Shown: piece by piece, positions 24,562 to 34,861 of the stretch
How the letters are laid out: each line of letters starts with the position of its first letter
Numbering within the stretch: the first letter of the stretch is position 1
Assembly: GCA_001557505.1 (NCBI GenBank)
Contig: LSAX01000007.1
Coordinates: 3,038,001-3,102,000 of the forward strand
Reading direction: 5' to 3'
DNA length: 64,000 nucleotides
From: Reticulascus tulasneorum
Taxonomy: Eukaryota > Ascomycota > Sordariomycetes > Glomerellales > Reticulascaceae
Translations under genes and position numbers: made by a program
Notes under the pieces: model-generated
Seen by the model: only the letters and a program-made list of their open reading frames with translations
The model's database searches: none
Told to the model about the DNA's origin: nothing

Positions 24562-27500
24562 TCAAGAGCCGTAAAGACCGCCAGTTCGCTTCCGCATCAG
24601 TTCTTTTCGAGCTTTATCCTTTTCTACGATCAAATACCGTCAGAAATCTTGAAGTCACGGCACAAGGAGTCATAACTCACCAGCATCCCAAACCAAAAAC
24701 TCGTGAAGGCCCGCTCCGGCGGGAACCATTGGAAGCAGCGGGAGCTTGCTATCGCATTCGACGGAGAGGAGGGCTGGTCCATCGGTGTTGATGAGCCACT
24801 CGAGGCTGGAGCGGACTTCCTCGGGCTTGGAGACTTCGCGAGCCTGGACACCCATCGCCTCTGACAACTTGACGAAGTCAGGATTCACTTGATGCGCGTG
24901 TGAATAGCGATCTTCATAGAAAAGATTCTGCCACTGCCCGATCATTCCGCTCTCATTGTTTCGAATTATCAAAACCTTGATGCCAATGTTGAACTGAGCA
25001 GCCGTGGAGAGCTCCGTGAGAGTCATGCAGAAAGACGCGTCGCCGTCAATGTCGATGACCAGAGCGTCAGGCCGCGCGGCCTATGCATTGTCAGTTAAAA
25101 TTCATTCAAAGGCCATGCTCACGTACTTTGCAACCTATCGCAGCGGGCAGACCGAATCCCATTGTTCCTGTATATAAAAGTCAGAAAAGCTGAAGAATTA
25201 TGGTCGTTGAGGAAATGTGGGGGAGGAAACTCGTGATGTGGGGCAAGGAGTGCCCCTGAGCAACCAGCTCAAAAAGAGTGTGATGACGAAAGACGAATAG
25301 TGTGGAGTGATCATAATAGGGCATGCAAATAATGAAATCAGAGAGAAATATATCGAAGAAATGAGTCTGATGCAAAAATGCCCTTCAGGAGTGAGAACGA
25401 GGACATGATGTGATGACAGGAGGAGATAAAAGGCCAGCCATGGCTTGACCAAGCGGTTGCATGGCTCAGCTACTGGTCGATAACGGCAATATAATAAAGT
25501 CTGGGTTGCGTCTGGAATATGAGGCACGTGCCGGCGAGAGTCATTGACTTCGATGCTCAAACACAACACACAAAGCAGGGTGCCCTGACGAGCACTCAGA
25601 GACAGTATTATGATGAAGGGATGCAACGTGCAGATAAAAAGGTGTATCGAAGCGGAGTTGGTCAAGTCGGCGAGCCCAAAATTTGAGCGAGACAAGATGT
25701 TTCAGGCATCGAGCGCGGTCACATGCTGAAAGCTCGACTGTGACCAGCTCTTCAGCTCTCTCTTGCTCTCTTGCTTTGGCCTCTGACCTCACCCCTGTTT
25801 GGTAGTGAGACTTGCGGCTATACAACTGCCTGCAGCACTGCAGCCTAGCACCAGGCTTAACGTGTTGGCCACTTGACCCAGAGGCAGAGTCGACTCCAGA
25901 GGCAGTGATGTGATGGTGAGGGTTTCAACAAAGGTATAAACATGGGACTTAATAAGAAAAGACGTACCGAGGCCACCCGAGGTGACCATTTGTTTAGGCT
26001 TCGTCCATGTGAAGTGCTGCGCAGCCCACATTTGCTACTCGAGGTTAGTTAGGAGTAATTCTGATAGCCTTTGAGAAAAACGCACGTGCTGTCCGACGCC
26101 AGTCGTTATGATTGTGTCTTGATCTCGTTGACTGGTCAGGTCGCTCAGCTCCTCAATGACGGTCTGGGGCTTGATGCGGCCATTGCCTCCAGGAGAGTCG
26201 GCTCGTTCGTAGTTGGACAGAGGCCACTTTTTCTTCCAATTGGATATTTTATCAAACCACGGTTTTCTTTGCTCCATACTTATAGCAGTAAGCTTAGGCA
26301 TAAGCAATTTAAGATTAGTAGCAACATCGCCCTCAATAGCCTCAGTTGACTGAATAACCTTATTAATATTCTTTGGTAAGATTTCGAAATGCACAATACC
26401 GCCTCGCTTTTCAGCTGCTGCTGCTTTAGCTTCGGGTGCGAATTTTGCGACATTTAATGTCACACGGTCGTCAAAGCGAGCCCCGAGGGCGATGATCAGG
26501 TCGGCATTCTGCATAGACATATTTGCATAAGCAGTTCCATGCATACCCAACATACGAAGCGACTTTTCATCTCGCTCATCAAATGCACCAAGGCCTTGGA
26601 GAGTTGTTGTAACAGGAATAGAGCACTTGTCAGCCAGCTCGCGAAGGAGCTCAGACCCGCCCTTAGACTGGATAATGCCCTGACCAGCGTAGATGATAGG
26701 TTGCTTAGCTATCTTAATGAGCTCTGTAACACGATTGAGGGAAGCATCAAGCTGCTTCTTATTTATTCGGTTGGCAGCATGAGAAGCGGCGCTTTGAAGC
26801 GAGGGCAGACTAGCTTCTATTGGTATAGCCTTTCTCAGTATCCCAGCGGTGATATCCTTGGGAAGGTCGACGAGAACAGGGCCGGGACGACCTGAGGTGG
26901 CGATCTCAAAAGCTTCGTTGATCCGACGCGGAAGTTCAGCAACACTGCGTACGAGGCAGCTATACTTCGTGGCAGGGGCGCTGATGTTGACAATATCCGC
27001 TTCCTTTCCATCAGGTTAGCATATTACTTCCTTCAATCTGATTCAAGGGACTGACTTGGAAAGCATCCGAGCCAATCGCCGTCGTTGGGACTTGGCCGCT
27101 GAAGACTACGAGAGGCGTGCCATCTGAGAGGGCGTCCTGCATGGGCGTGATAACGTTGGTGGCACCCGGGCCTGACGTGACGATAACAACGCCAGGTTTC
27201 CCAGACGTACGAGCGTATCCTTGCGCCATGTGGCCGGCACCTTGTTCGTGTCGCGGAACAACGAAGTTGAAGTGTTTTGAGTTGTATATGGCATCAAAGA
27301 CGGGAAGGATAGCACCTCCGGGGTAGCCAACTATAGAGCTGGTTAGCACTCTGGATCTTGTTTCCTTCTCTGGGCATCTCGAGCGAGGAATGCAAGGGAA
27401 GACAAACAGATCTGCTTTACATCGTGTCTGCGCATCATCTCATGGAAGATCTCGCCACCGGTTTTTCCGATGAACCTGAAAGTAAGGACATGAGTAGCTG

Positions 27501-28031
27501 TACTCGGCAGAGCAGAGGATCATGGTTTTGAGAGCGCAGGGGGTTCTTACGACTCATCCATCTCGGGCTTCGAGGCGTTGACAAGAGGCTGAACATGGCT
27601 ACGGGATTCGGGCTCGACGTTGAAGGAGGGGCTCGGCACGGGGCGAACCTGACTGTCAAGATATTAGCAACTGATGGCAGAGCGGATGCGTTTGAAAGGA
27701 AACGATGTCAATTGAAGCGTGAAGCAACCGACGGGGCTCCGCTTCAATCTTCCTCGTAGCTTCTCCCGACATCAAGGACTGCAAGGGCACCGAGTGTCGC
27801 CGGGCGGTGAAGCTTAACCAGCCACCACCGAGGTGTTGCGAATGCAAAGGCACAAGCGGAGAAATGGCCAGAGACTTACGGCGCGGCAGACGTAGAAGCA
27901 GTCATCTGCGTTCTTTGCGTCGAAGGCACCTTTCCCTGCGCAAGGGTAGCTCTGGGAGGCGTCGCGGTGGTGAAGGCCCTCGCTTGGCCAAAGGCGCGGA
28001 GGGCCTTTTTCGCAGGGCGATTTCTGAGCAT
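24562..28031 (-). CDS. ILV2: Acetolactate synthase catalytic subunit
   Basis: Nine exons (28031-27880, 27652-27551, 27475-27408, 27330-27056, 27003-26086, 26034-25968, 25167-25127, 25080-24681, 24623-24562) sum to 2085 nt, 694 residues. An Arg/Ala-rich N-terminus ('[18 protein letters not shown]') fits a mitochondrial presequence. Then come the ThDP N-domain ('[13 protein letters not shown]', catalytic Glu in '[16 protein letters not shown]'), '[15 protein letters not shown]', the FAD-binding middle domain ('GARFDDRVT'), and the ThDP/Mg motif 'DIDGDASF'...'NN'. It condenses pyruvate (or pyruvate plus 2-oxobutyrate), the first committed step of branched-chain amino-acid synthesis. Odd points: the family's NNxxxGMV spacing is shortened by one residue ([10 protein letters not shown]), beside positions linked to herbicide resistance, and intron 6 is 800 nt. 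Confidence 0.95.
25168..25967 (-). other. 800-nt intron in ILV2
   Basis: Bounded by donor GTACGTC (from 25967) and acceptor TATACAG (ending 25168). The flanking exons join as '[16 protein letters not shown]', the conserved family sequence, so the interval must be removed. Other introns in this gene are about 50-230 nt. Composition is normal, not AT-rich, and no terminal inverted repeats or transposase motifs are seen. Short frames inside have no domain. Confidence 0.85.
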
Positions 28032-28273
28032 CGCGGAGCTGGTCGGAGGTTCAGGATTCGAAAGAGAGGAGATTCAGGTGCGAAGCACAGTCGCTCAGTC
28101 GGCGTGTGTAGGACAAGGAAAATCTGAATGTCCCAATCTTTGCAAATTTATCTATGCCTCGGTGCGGGAGGAAAAGGGAAAAGGAAATATGGGGGAGGCT
28201 AACCAAAGTTTGGGTTTGAACCGGAGCGAAGCCGGTGTTGGCGGGTGTTGCGCCAATAAGCGGACGCGCTCGA

Positions 28274-28352
28274 TGACTCAAGCGGCTAGTTTGCCTTATG
28301 AACATGTGCTCATCGACTTCCGAGAGGACCAATGAGAGAGCGCCTTGACTCA
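28274..28352. promoter_or_regulatory. Two TGACTCA (Gcn4/CPC1) sites upstream of ILV2
   Basis: TGACTCA occurs at 28274-28280 and 28346-28352, about 245 and 315 bp upstream of the ILV2 start. This palindromic heptamer is the binding site of the bZIP regulator of general amino-acid control (Gcn4 / CPC1 / CpcA). Two copies in the promoter of an amino-acid biosynthetic gene fit cross-pathway control. Confidence 0.7.
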
Positions 28353-30149
28353 CTCGCATGATGCTGTGAATGCTGCGCGGGCGAGATCGGATACCCCACC
28401 TCTTGGTTGATTGACCCGTCTGACTCTTCATTTTCGCCTCGGATAGATCGACTTTTCCGATAAAGTCAGAGGGTATGGTAAACATTCGTTTCCAGAAAAA
28501 GTCAAGCTGCCAGCTTCTTCCCGCTGTGAATGGCAGCCTTTAATTCTAAGACTGCGGACTAAGAGTGGGTGTCAGGAAAGTCAAATGCGCCGAGCTTCTC
28601 TATTGTCTGCAGTATGTCTGACTATTTCGATCAACACGCTGGTCTACGCAACATAGATATTCATTGAGACGTCAAGGTCTTTGATGACTAGAGGCTGTAG
28701 ACAGTATTGTCCGTAACCACTCCAGGCTGACGCACCCCACACATCTGGCCGAACAGCGATTCCACGGCACGAGCCATTTTGCAGCTACCCGTCACTGCCA
28801 AGACAGTGGCGTTCTGAGAGTCCTCCTCTTCCTGCCTCTGGTAGCTTCCATCTGCATTGACGAAGGGTTCCAAGGTTACATGAACATCGACTTTGATGAC
28901 GCGAGTGGGCTTGCCCCACGATTGCAATCTTCAACTTGGTCCAGGGGCTATGGAGCCGTTTTAGATCCAAAGTAGACCCCCTCCCATGTCAGCCTTTCAG
29001 GCAATCAAGTGGACTGGTGTTAGATTCTTAGGTGGTAGAATTGTTCTTGTTTCTCGTCTGTCCCTTCTAGCATTAGCTACCCTACAGCAATAATATGTAG
29101 TTTCACTCTGGTAGAATCATGTGACCGCTCGCTGACTTATTTCGAGCTCCATTTAGTGAAGCTTATCTGACTCGCAGATTCCCACCTACACGTACAAGCT
29201 TTCACGCACACGCTTCATATTAATGGGTTCTTACCGCGTGGCTTTTCCGTACAGAATATTGTTAGAACTACAGGCAAGTTTTTGCCCTATTAGGCTTATT
29301 TTGCCACTTGGGATCGACTTGCTTCAATCACCGTGAATCCCGTCAAACCCACTCGAGGAAGACACTGTCGATGTTGGGATTCAAGAAGCTTCATGGAGAA
29401 CTTACTCTTAGGGAACGGTTATGAGAAACCGCGGTACGTTTGTAACAGTTGGATATGTGAGTCATTATGTACTTAACTGTTGTGTTGGGTCATAGTGTGT
29501 TCTGCGGACGTAGAAACCGAGAAAATAATACGCTCAGGACTTTATATAAATCGTCCAAACCGTAGCGACCTTCATGTACCATTTAGTCTTCTGAGACTAG
29601 ATCTGAGAACAGCTGTAGCGACCGTTGCCGGATAGTGGCGTGGCGGGCCTGGGTGCTGCACCTAGTCCTTAGCTACTTGTAGAGATACCAGTCGACGTAC
29701 TGAGTACCGAGTTAGGACCATGGTGGGCAAGTTAGGTGTACCCCTGGCAAACAGCCGTCGTTGAACGTAGATTCGTACAGCTGAAGTTAAGGAGTCGCGT
29801 CGCCTTCTTGCTTTGATCTATAGTAAGAAGTGGAAAACCTACCACTTGCTGTGAGTCCGGGGTTTTTTTTACTTTATAATGCTATATCTATGTGGACACG
29901 AAGTCATTTGACAGCTAAAACTTTTACGAATTTTTGGATAAATTAGTAAGATGAAAGGTGTAATTTATATTTGCTACTAAAGGGCTTATAGTCTGTGGCG
30001 TCGGCAGTCTTCACAGGCCAGCACATGGTAACGTTTGCAAGATAATATGTATTTCTAATGTCTTGTGCTACATATCTCGTAGACCTTGCCGTGGCGTGAT
30101 CTTTCCAATTTGGTGAACTTGCCACTATGGTTGCACTCATGGTTTGTTT
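28353..30149. other. Gene-poor interval
   Basis: No firm gene. A minus-strand frame at 28688-28927 (79 codons, 'KVDVHVTLEPFVNADGSYQR') has protein-like composition but no recognised family, and may be a gene remnant. The stretch 29.0-29.9 kb, ending in a T8 run near 29.86 kb, holds nothing I recognise. No RNA gene is supported. Confidence 0.4.
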
Positions 30150-30156
30150 GTAGTTC

Positions 30157-30745
30157 CTATGCTGTAGCCACCACGCGCTGTCGACAAATAGCAGGTGCCA
30201 AAGGCCATGGAGCCTCTATGTTAATAACTTGCTGAGCACTTTGACCGAGTAGTTTCGGCACCCAGTCACCACATGGGCATTCCTTCCACTTTACTCTGCG
30301 TCGGTAGCAGAACTTGGCGCCGCATCTACAACTGTGATTTGGATCAGTTTTACTTGTACGACGAGTAGCAGTGATATCACTCACGTCATATGGTCACAAA
30401 CCTCATGCCGAAACACCATTTCACTGCATCCACAAAAGGGGTTTCAACCTTGCTCATCCGCAAAATTGATAAGGCTCCGCCTTGCTTCATGGTGCCACCA
30501 GTGAGCTTTGCTTTTGCAATCCTTGGGCGCAAATGGGATTTCGTCAGGCTGAACCTTGCCTTTAGTGAGGAACGCGCCAACCCATATTCTGAGACAGTGC
30601 CGCCGAACGGACCGATCACACGTCCAGAAGGTGTTGCACTGAGTGATAAGAACTTGGCAGGATAAGATCATGAAGGCTTGGATTCCTAGCTTCTGCTCTT
30701 CATTGAGCACTGCTCCTAACTGGTCTGGTCTTACGCAAGTCATTA
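30157..30745 (-). pseudogene. RBR (RING-IBR) E3 ubiquitin ligase remnant
   Basis: Read across frames on the minus strand, this is the C-terminal part of a RING-between-RING ligase. A 'CKSKAHW' IBR-like piece ends in 'ADEQG', then (in other frames) 'MVFRHEVCDHMT', then 'NHSCRCGAKFCYRRRVKWKE' followed by 'CPCGDWVP'. Fungal RBR proteins have the order cHM-type Cys/His followed by CRCGAxFCYxC and a KWKxCxC tail. Here the pieces lie in different frames separated by stops, one cysteine of the CYxC pair is replaced by Arg, and no intron model rejoins them. Intact homologues would catalyse ubiquitin transfer. This copy looks dead and 5'-truncated. Confidence 0.7.
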
Positions 30746-30997
30746 TAGTGACTGCTTTATTGTCCGCAGAGCTATGTCAGCGTGGTTAATTTATCGCATC
30801 CGTTTGTGGTTTATTCAGTGTCTTATAAATCGTTTCTATCTCAGAGTATATTGTTATTAGCATTCACAACTGCAATTCTACACAGACCCGGGAGGATAAC
30901 TCGGTCTGTTACCATATGAGAGTGCGTTTGGACGAATGAAGCCAATTCTAATTCACGTGCGCTAACTAAAATCTTCTCTACCCAGGAGTCATCATAC

Positions 30998-31282
30998 GTG
31001 CCGCCAAGAGCCCTGGCGGGCGTTCACAACGTGTACTTTGAAGTAATTGACTCTGTACTTAAATGCGAGCGTGGAATAGAGGAAGCCCCTTGGAAGGTCT
31101 GGAGAAGTTACGTCCTTGACGACCTACAGGTCTCAGGGAAAATACTCTCAAGTCCCAGGTTGGACACGCTGTGCCGTGCTCTCACAATGGTTGAACTCAC
31201 AGAGCTGCGAAAAGTCACGGTGTTGACGACCGCTCGGAGAATAGCAGAGTCAAAGAGTGGTCGTGTCGAGGCTGGGAGATAA
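30998..31282 (+). CDS. Unrecognised short open frame, 94 codons
   Basis: A plus-strand frame beginning 'MPPRALAGVHNVYFEVIDSV' and ending 'SKSGRVEAGR'. The composition is protein-like (balanced charged and hydrophobic residues), but I recognise no domain, signal peptide or membrane segment. It may be a fragment of a decayed gene, given the neighbouring RBR pseudogene. A minus-strand frame overlaps it, so even the strand is uncertain. Confidence 0.25.
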   Translation: MPPRALAGVHNVYFEVIDSVLKCERGIEEAPWKVWRSYVLDDLQVSGKILSSPRLDTLCRALTMVELTELRKVTVLTTARRIAESKSGRVEAGR

Positions 31283-31631
31283 ATCTCAACAGCTGGATTA
31301 GCAAATTGCCCCAACCTGTCATTATCATCTTCCGAGCCGTCTTAGCGTTCGAATCCAGACCTGGGTGCGGATATCCCCGCGTATGTGCAGGGCTTGCCCG
31401 CTCGGCACGATACGACTAGCTAGCAAATAGAAAATGATTGAGGGACTGTTCGAGATCCCGCATTAGAAATATGACAAAGGGAAATATAAGCGTTAGAGTG
31501 AGCTGAGACTGTCCTAGCAACGTCAGTCTGGGCCAAATTATCCGCATATTAAGGCTGGTTTGGAGCTGAGCAGTTCCCGGATATCGACTCCCACAACACT
31601 ACCAGGACGAGAATATAATGCTTTTTTTTTT

Positions 31632-31672
31632 ATACCAAAGCTGTGATACCCTAATTTGGACAGCTTTGGTAT
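31632..31672. repeat. 13-bp perfect inverted repeat (hairpin)
   Basis: ATACCAAAGCTGT at 31632-31644 is followed after 15 nt by its exact reverse complement at 31660-31672, immediately after a T10 run. It could be a cruciform-forming element, a transposon footprint or a regulatory palindrome. It lies about 360 bp upstream of the secreted cysteine-rich gene. Confidence 0.7.
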
Positions 31673-32032
31673 CTAACAGATTGCTAACTTTTACAAAGCG
31701 TTATATTGTGATGACATCGTCCTTGGGTTGGCTCGAAGGCGGCTTCTAAGCGCTTATGTTTACATCCCGTCATATCGGGTGGCTTCAGCTGAAGGCCAAG
31801 CCAAGCCGACTATACAGTTGGGAAATCCTGTCCGTCACGCGAGATATCCAGGCCTCCGAGTTCCAGGCTTGCCGATCAGCATAATCAGATCACAACAGAA
31901 AGGCTATAAATTCTACGCAGATTCCCAGTAATCCCCAAGGCATCATCAACCACCACAGGTCCCATCCCTAACCATACGCGACATACTCCTTCACCTTCAA
32001 GCTCCCACTCCGACCACAAACAAAGCATCACC

Positions 32033-32452
32033 ATGAAATACCTAGCCCTCTTCCTCGCCGTCCTTCCCGTGGCCGTGCAGGCTCAGGCCTGCGCCGCCGC
32101 CGACCGCTGCGGTTCCGCTTGTTGCAGGCGCGACGGCTTCTTCGTTTACTACTGCACCAGCGCGGCCAAGAACCTCTGCTGCGAAGAGGGCGATGTTGAA
32201 ATTGGCACCTCGGGGAAATGTTGCCGTCGGGGCTTCATCCTGGCCGGCGGCTCCAAATGCTGCCCTCAGCGCAGCGTTCTTTGTGGCGGAGAGTGCTGCA
32301 TCGGCACATGTAGCAACGGGAGTTGTCGAACCAATATCACGGATCAGGAGTGTCAGGTGTTGGGCAGGTCGGGAGCTTGCGCTAAGACGCCCAGAGGCAG
32401 GTCTTGCGACGGCTGTGACTCGTTTGGATGCTGCACACCTCGAATCAGTTAG
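32033..32452 (+). CDS. Secreted cysteine-rich small protein (22 Cys)
   Basis: An intronless 139-codon frame with a clear signal peptide ('MKYLALFLAVLPVAVQAQA', cleavage expected after about residue 17-19) and 22 cysteines in the remaining about 120 residues. These include six CC pairs ('CGSACC', 'NLCCEE', 'GKCCRRG', 'SKCCPQ', 'GGECC', 'FGCC'). The repeated CC spacing is reminiscent of granulin/Stig1-like disulfide folds, but no family is certain. The start is supported by an A at -3 (caccATG) and a CA-rich leader. Small, secreted and cysteine-rich are features shared by fungal effector candidates and cell-surface proteins; which applies here is inference. Confidence 0.75.
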   Translation: MKYLALFLAVLPVAVQAQACAAADRCGSACCRRDGFFVYYCTSAAKNLCCEEGDVEIGTSGKCCRRGFILAGGSKCCPQRSVLCGGECCIGTCSNGSCRTNITDQECQVLGRSGACAKTPRGRSCDGCDSFGCCTPRIS

Positions 32453-32543
32453 ATGATGACTCTAGGGGTTCGGGAGGGTCATACCTAATAGTGGAGATGG
32501 TCCCAATAGGTGGATATGGCGTGGCCACAAAGGCTGTTCTTGA

Positions 32544-32867
32544 CTACTTGATACTCGTGGCCAGTAGCGTAGCCTTAGGACATGCAACAAAGTTTATCGT
32601 GCACCAAATGCACCTGTCTGTGTGATCTGCGGGATGCGTTATATCCCGCGTCCTAGGGAATTGGTACAAAGGTTTACCTCTTTCCCTTAAATTTGGAGGC
32701 TGAGCGCCATGTAGGCAGGCAAGTAGCACTCTTAGTATCAGGCGCTGGGGATAGCTAGAGATCTTGTTGCCAAAATCACCCCAGCACTCCAGGTTGTCTG
32801 CTATATTGGTTGCAACAGCAATCTGGAATTCGTGGCTTGCATAAAGCCAAGGCGGCACGTCTTGCAT
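32544..32867 (-). CDS. Unrecognised open frame, 107 codons
   Basis: A minus-strand frame starting 'MQDVPPWLYASHEFQIAVAT' with 'DNLECWGDFGNKISSYPQRL' following. It reads like genuine protein (several Trp, Cys and conserved-looking blocks) but I cannot place the family. It has no signal peptide. It may be the end of a larger decayed gene, because the sequence to its right (32.87-33.5 kb) is non-coding. Confidence 0.3.
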   Translation of the reverse strand: MQDVPPWLYASHEFQIAVATNIADNLECWGDFGNKISSYPQRLILRVLLACLHGAQPPNLRERGKPLYQFPRTRDITHPADHTDRCIWCTINFVACPKATLLATSIK

Positions 32868-33574
32868 CTCGTTAGGGGAAGCTGACCGAGCTAAAGTTAG
32901 GCCGGGCGTACTTACACTTGGTATGGTTAAATATTCGCCACCTACTTCCCACCAATTAGGATGCCCATTTCCCGGTTTCCCTTGTCCTACATTGGCGATC
33001 TGTTTATCTCACCCCAAGCTTGGGTCTGGCTCAAGCGCCTGCGGCAATGACCGTTGTCCGCCCTAAGGCGATGCCCTCGATTAACTTACAGGTAGACGCT
33101 GCAATAGGTGTGTCCCGATCGTAGTCAGGTCTCGTAAACAGAAACTCTAACAAAGCTGTGTTGGGATTTATGTTCGGTAGTAAGTACGGTATGCTAAAGA
33201 ACAAGTATCGGATGCTAGAGTTAACTGTTTCACGTATTGCTGTTTGAACCTTGGTATAGGTAAAGATTTAGGTTGTTTGATAGGTAGTTGATGATACTAT
33301 CTAACAGGCGTCAAAAGCATATCCCAAAGCTTCCGAGTAGGCATGACATGCATTACTATAGATATTGTGTGCAATATACCTTCTAAAGAAAGTCTAGACT
33401 GTATCCTCAAAGAGATTGCATCGTGTACAGAATCTAAAACAACCTTCGTCTATGTGTCATGCTGATCCGCTGGAACCCAAACACCAGTAGCATATGTCCC
33501 CCCCATGCCATACCTGTGAGAGTACCTCATCTTCCACCGATCTTTGGTAGTAATTGTCTCTTTCTTACGATAAA
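32868..33574. other. Intergenic, no gene seen
   Basis: Both strands lack frames of useful length and no repeat or RNA gene is recognised. Confidence 0.5.
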
Positions 33575-33958
33575 CTAGGACGTGGAGAAAAGGCAATAAG
33601 AACAGCGACTCCCACTACTGTAGCCATCGCCTGAGCAAGGCGCGATCTGCCAGAACTGCCAGACCCCCGTGATCCCGGTAGTCCACCCTGCCCCCCCGAG
33701 GCAGTTGCCTATTGGTCCCACTCCAGGACCTCCCTTTCCTTGGGTGCCGTTGACATAAACTTCCGGGATTTCGCACGATAGAATGCAATCTGCGAGAATA
33801 TTGACGGGCTGTGGCACGCAGCAAACTCTCCTGGCGACCTCGCTCACATTATCTCGAGGGACCATGAGGATATTCAAGTCCTCTCGGAGCGGAAGGGAGT
33901 CAAAGCTCGGAAGTATACCAGAGGATTGGCAATACTCGGTGTAATTCGTAAGATACAT
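33575..33958 (-). CDS. Small cysteine-containing fungal protein, hypothetical
   Basis: 127 codons from the proposed ATG at 33958 ('MYLTNYTEYCQSSGI'). Features are 'RVCCVPQPVNILADCILSCE' followed by a Gly-rich segment with 'GNCLGGAGW'. The CC...C...C arrangement followed by a Gly-rich tail resembles small uncharacterised ascomycete proteins. No signal peptide is visible. An upstream in-frame ATG at 34096 would pass through a GA/GT microsatellite, giving a low-complexity 'LSLSLSL' run, so it is rejected as the start. Confidence 0.4.
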   Translation of the reverse strand: MYLTNYTEYCQSSGILPSFDSLPLREDLNILMVPRDNVSEVARRVCCVPQPVNILADCILSCEIPEVYVNGTQGKGGPGVGPIGNCLGGAGWTTGITGVWQFWQIAPCSGDGYSSGSRCSYCLFSTS

Positions 33959-33998
33959 TGCTGAGACTGTGGATATGTTGAGAGCGTGAGATACACAA

Positions 33999-34030
33999 AG
34001 AGAAAGAGAGAGAGAGAGAGTGTGTGTGTA
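33999..34030. repeat. (AG)n(GT)n microsatellite
   Basis: A run of GA dinucleotides passing into GT dinucleotides, upstream of the small hypothetical gene at 33575-33958. Confidence 0.8.
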
Positions 34031-34642
34031 TGTGTTGGTATCTTCGTGTGGACGAGAGTGAGTAATTTTCAGGGTGCTTTTTCTGTCGTTCCCCATGGTT
34101 CACGTCGATATTTGTGTAGACCTGGTGAAGATAAGTCACGAGAGACTGTTGGTATCTATACCGTAAGATCTCGGCGACCGATAGATAGGATTACAGCCTG
34201 GCTGATTGGTTGGGCAGAATGCGATTATGAAGTGTAAATAGAGCCGACGACCTTGTTTGATTGGGCACCTGATAGGACCGAAATGAGCGGGCAGTAACTG
34301 TACATGCCTGTTGGTATTGGGCCTTCCGCCGCTCTTGTTCGGTAATTACCAGTAATCCGAGGTTCCCGTTCTCGGTTGGACAGACAGAGGAGATAGCCCG
34401 CCAGAGAACACGCATCCACACACTATTTGGCTTGAGTAGAACTAAGTTCCAAACACACGGCCGTGCTTTGACCAATGATAAAACCTCAGTGATACGCAGT
34501 GTCCAAATAATTCACAGTCTCAGTGATTTGCAGTTGGTGCTTGAGTTGTGGCTCTCTGCAAGTCTTGCAGGTGACCTACCTACTTTAATGAGGAAGGTGG
34601 TGTCGTCAAATACATAGCCTAATTATCGGAAGCCGAGGGTTG

Positions 34643-34861
34643 TCAAATCCATCCTGCCGCCGAGCAAAGCTTACCAAAGCTTGGCAACGCTGGACCCGAA
34701 CTTCTCATACTGAAGACGGCGCAACATATGTAGTTATGACTGGCCCTAGACCACAACAGCTTCTGGATGCTTGCGTCAGTCTTCCGTGGTTTCGGAGGTA
34801 ACTTTCTTTCAACTTGAGCAAAGTCAATCTTCTTGCAGTACTCGCAAAGTGGAGTTATCAT
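34643..34861 (-). pseudogene. Possible HET-type protein N-terminal fragment
   Basis: From ATG at 34861 the frame begins 'MITPLCEYCKKIDFAQVE', which resembles the short Cys-x2-Cys lead ('LCxxCxxIDF') that precedes many fungal HET-domain proteins. About 70 codons later it stops, and no HET domain follows on the left. Most likely a truncated relic. The family assignment rests on one short motif. Confidence 0.3.

Noticed and set aside
25198..25825. Frames of up to 165 codons inside the ILV2 intron, considered as a gene within an intron
   Set aside because: No recognisable domain or start context, and overlapping frames on the same strand are equally open.
24562..28031. ILV2 as a self-resistance gene of a nearby biosynthetic cluster
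   Set aside because: No polyketide, peptide or terpene synthase gene lies in the window and the promoter carries amino-acid-control sites; only the unusual loop is kept as a finding.
27807..28335. Arg-rich plus-strand frames of over 100 codons
   Set aside because: Antisense to exon 1 and the leader of ILV2; the minus-strand reading is a recognisable mitochondrial presequence.
31340..31375. tRNA B-box-like GTTCGAATCC
   Set aside because: No matching A box, acceptor stem or anticodon arm can be folded around it on either strand.
34096..34096. Upstream ATG for the small cysteine protein at 33575-33958
   Set aside because: The extension would translate a GA/GT microsatellite into a Leu/Ser run.
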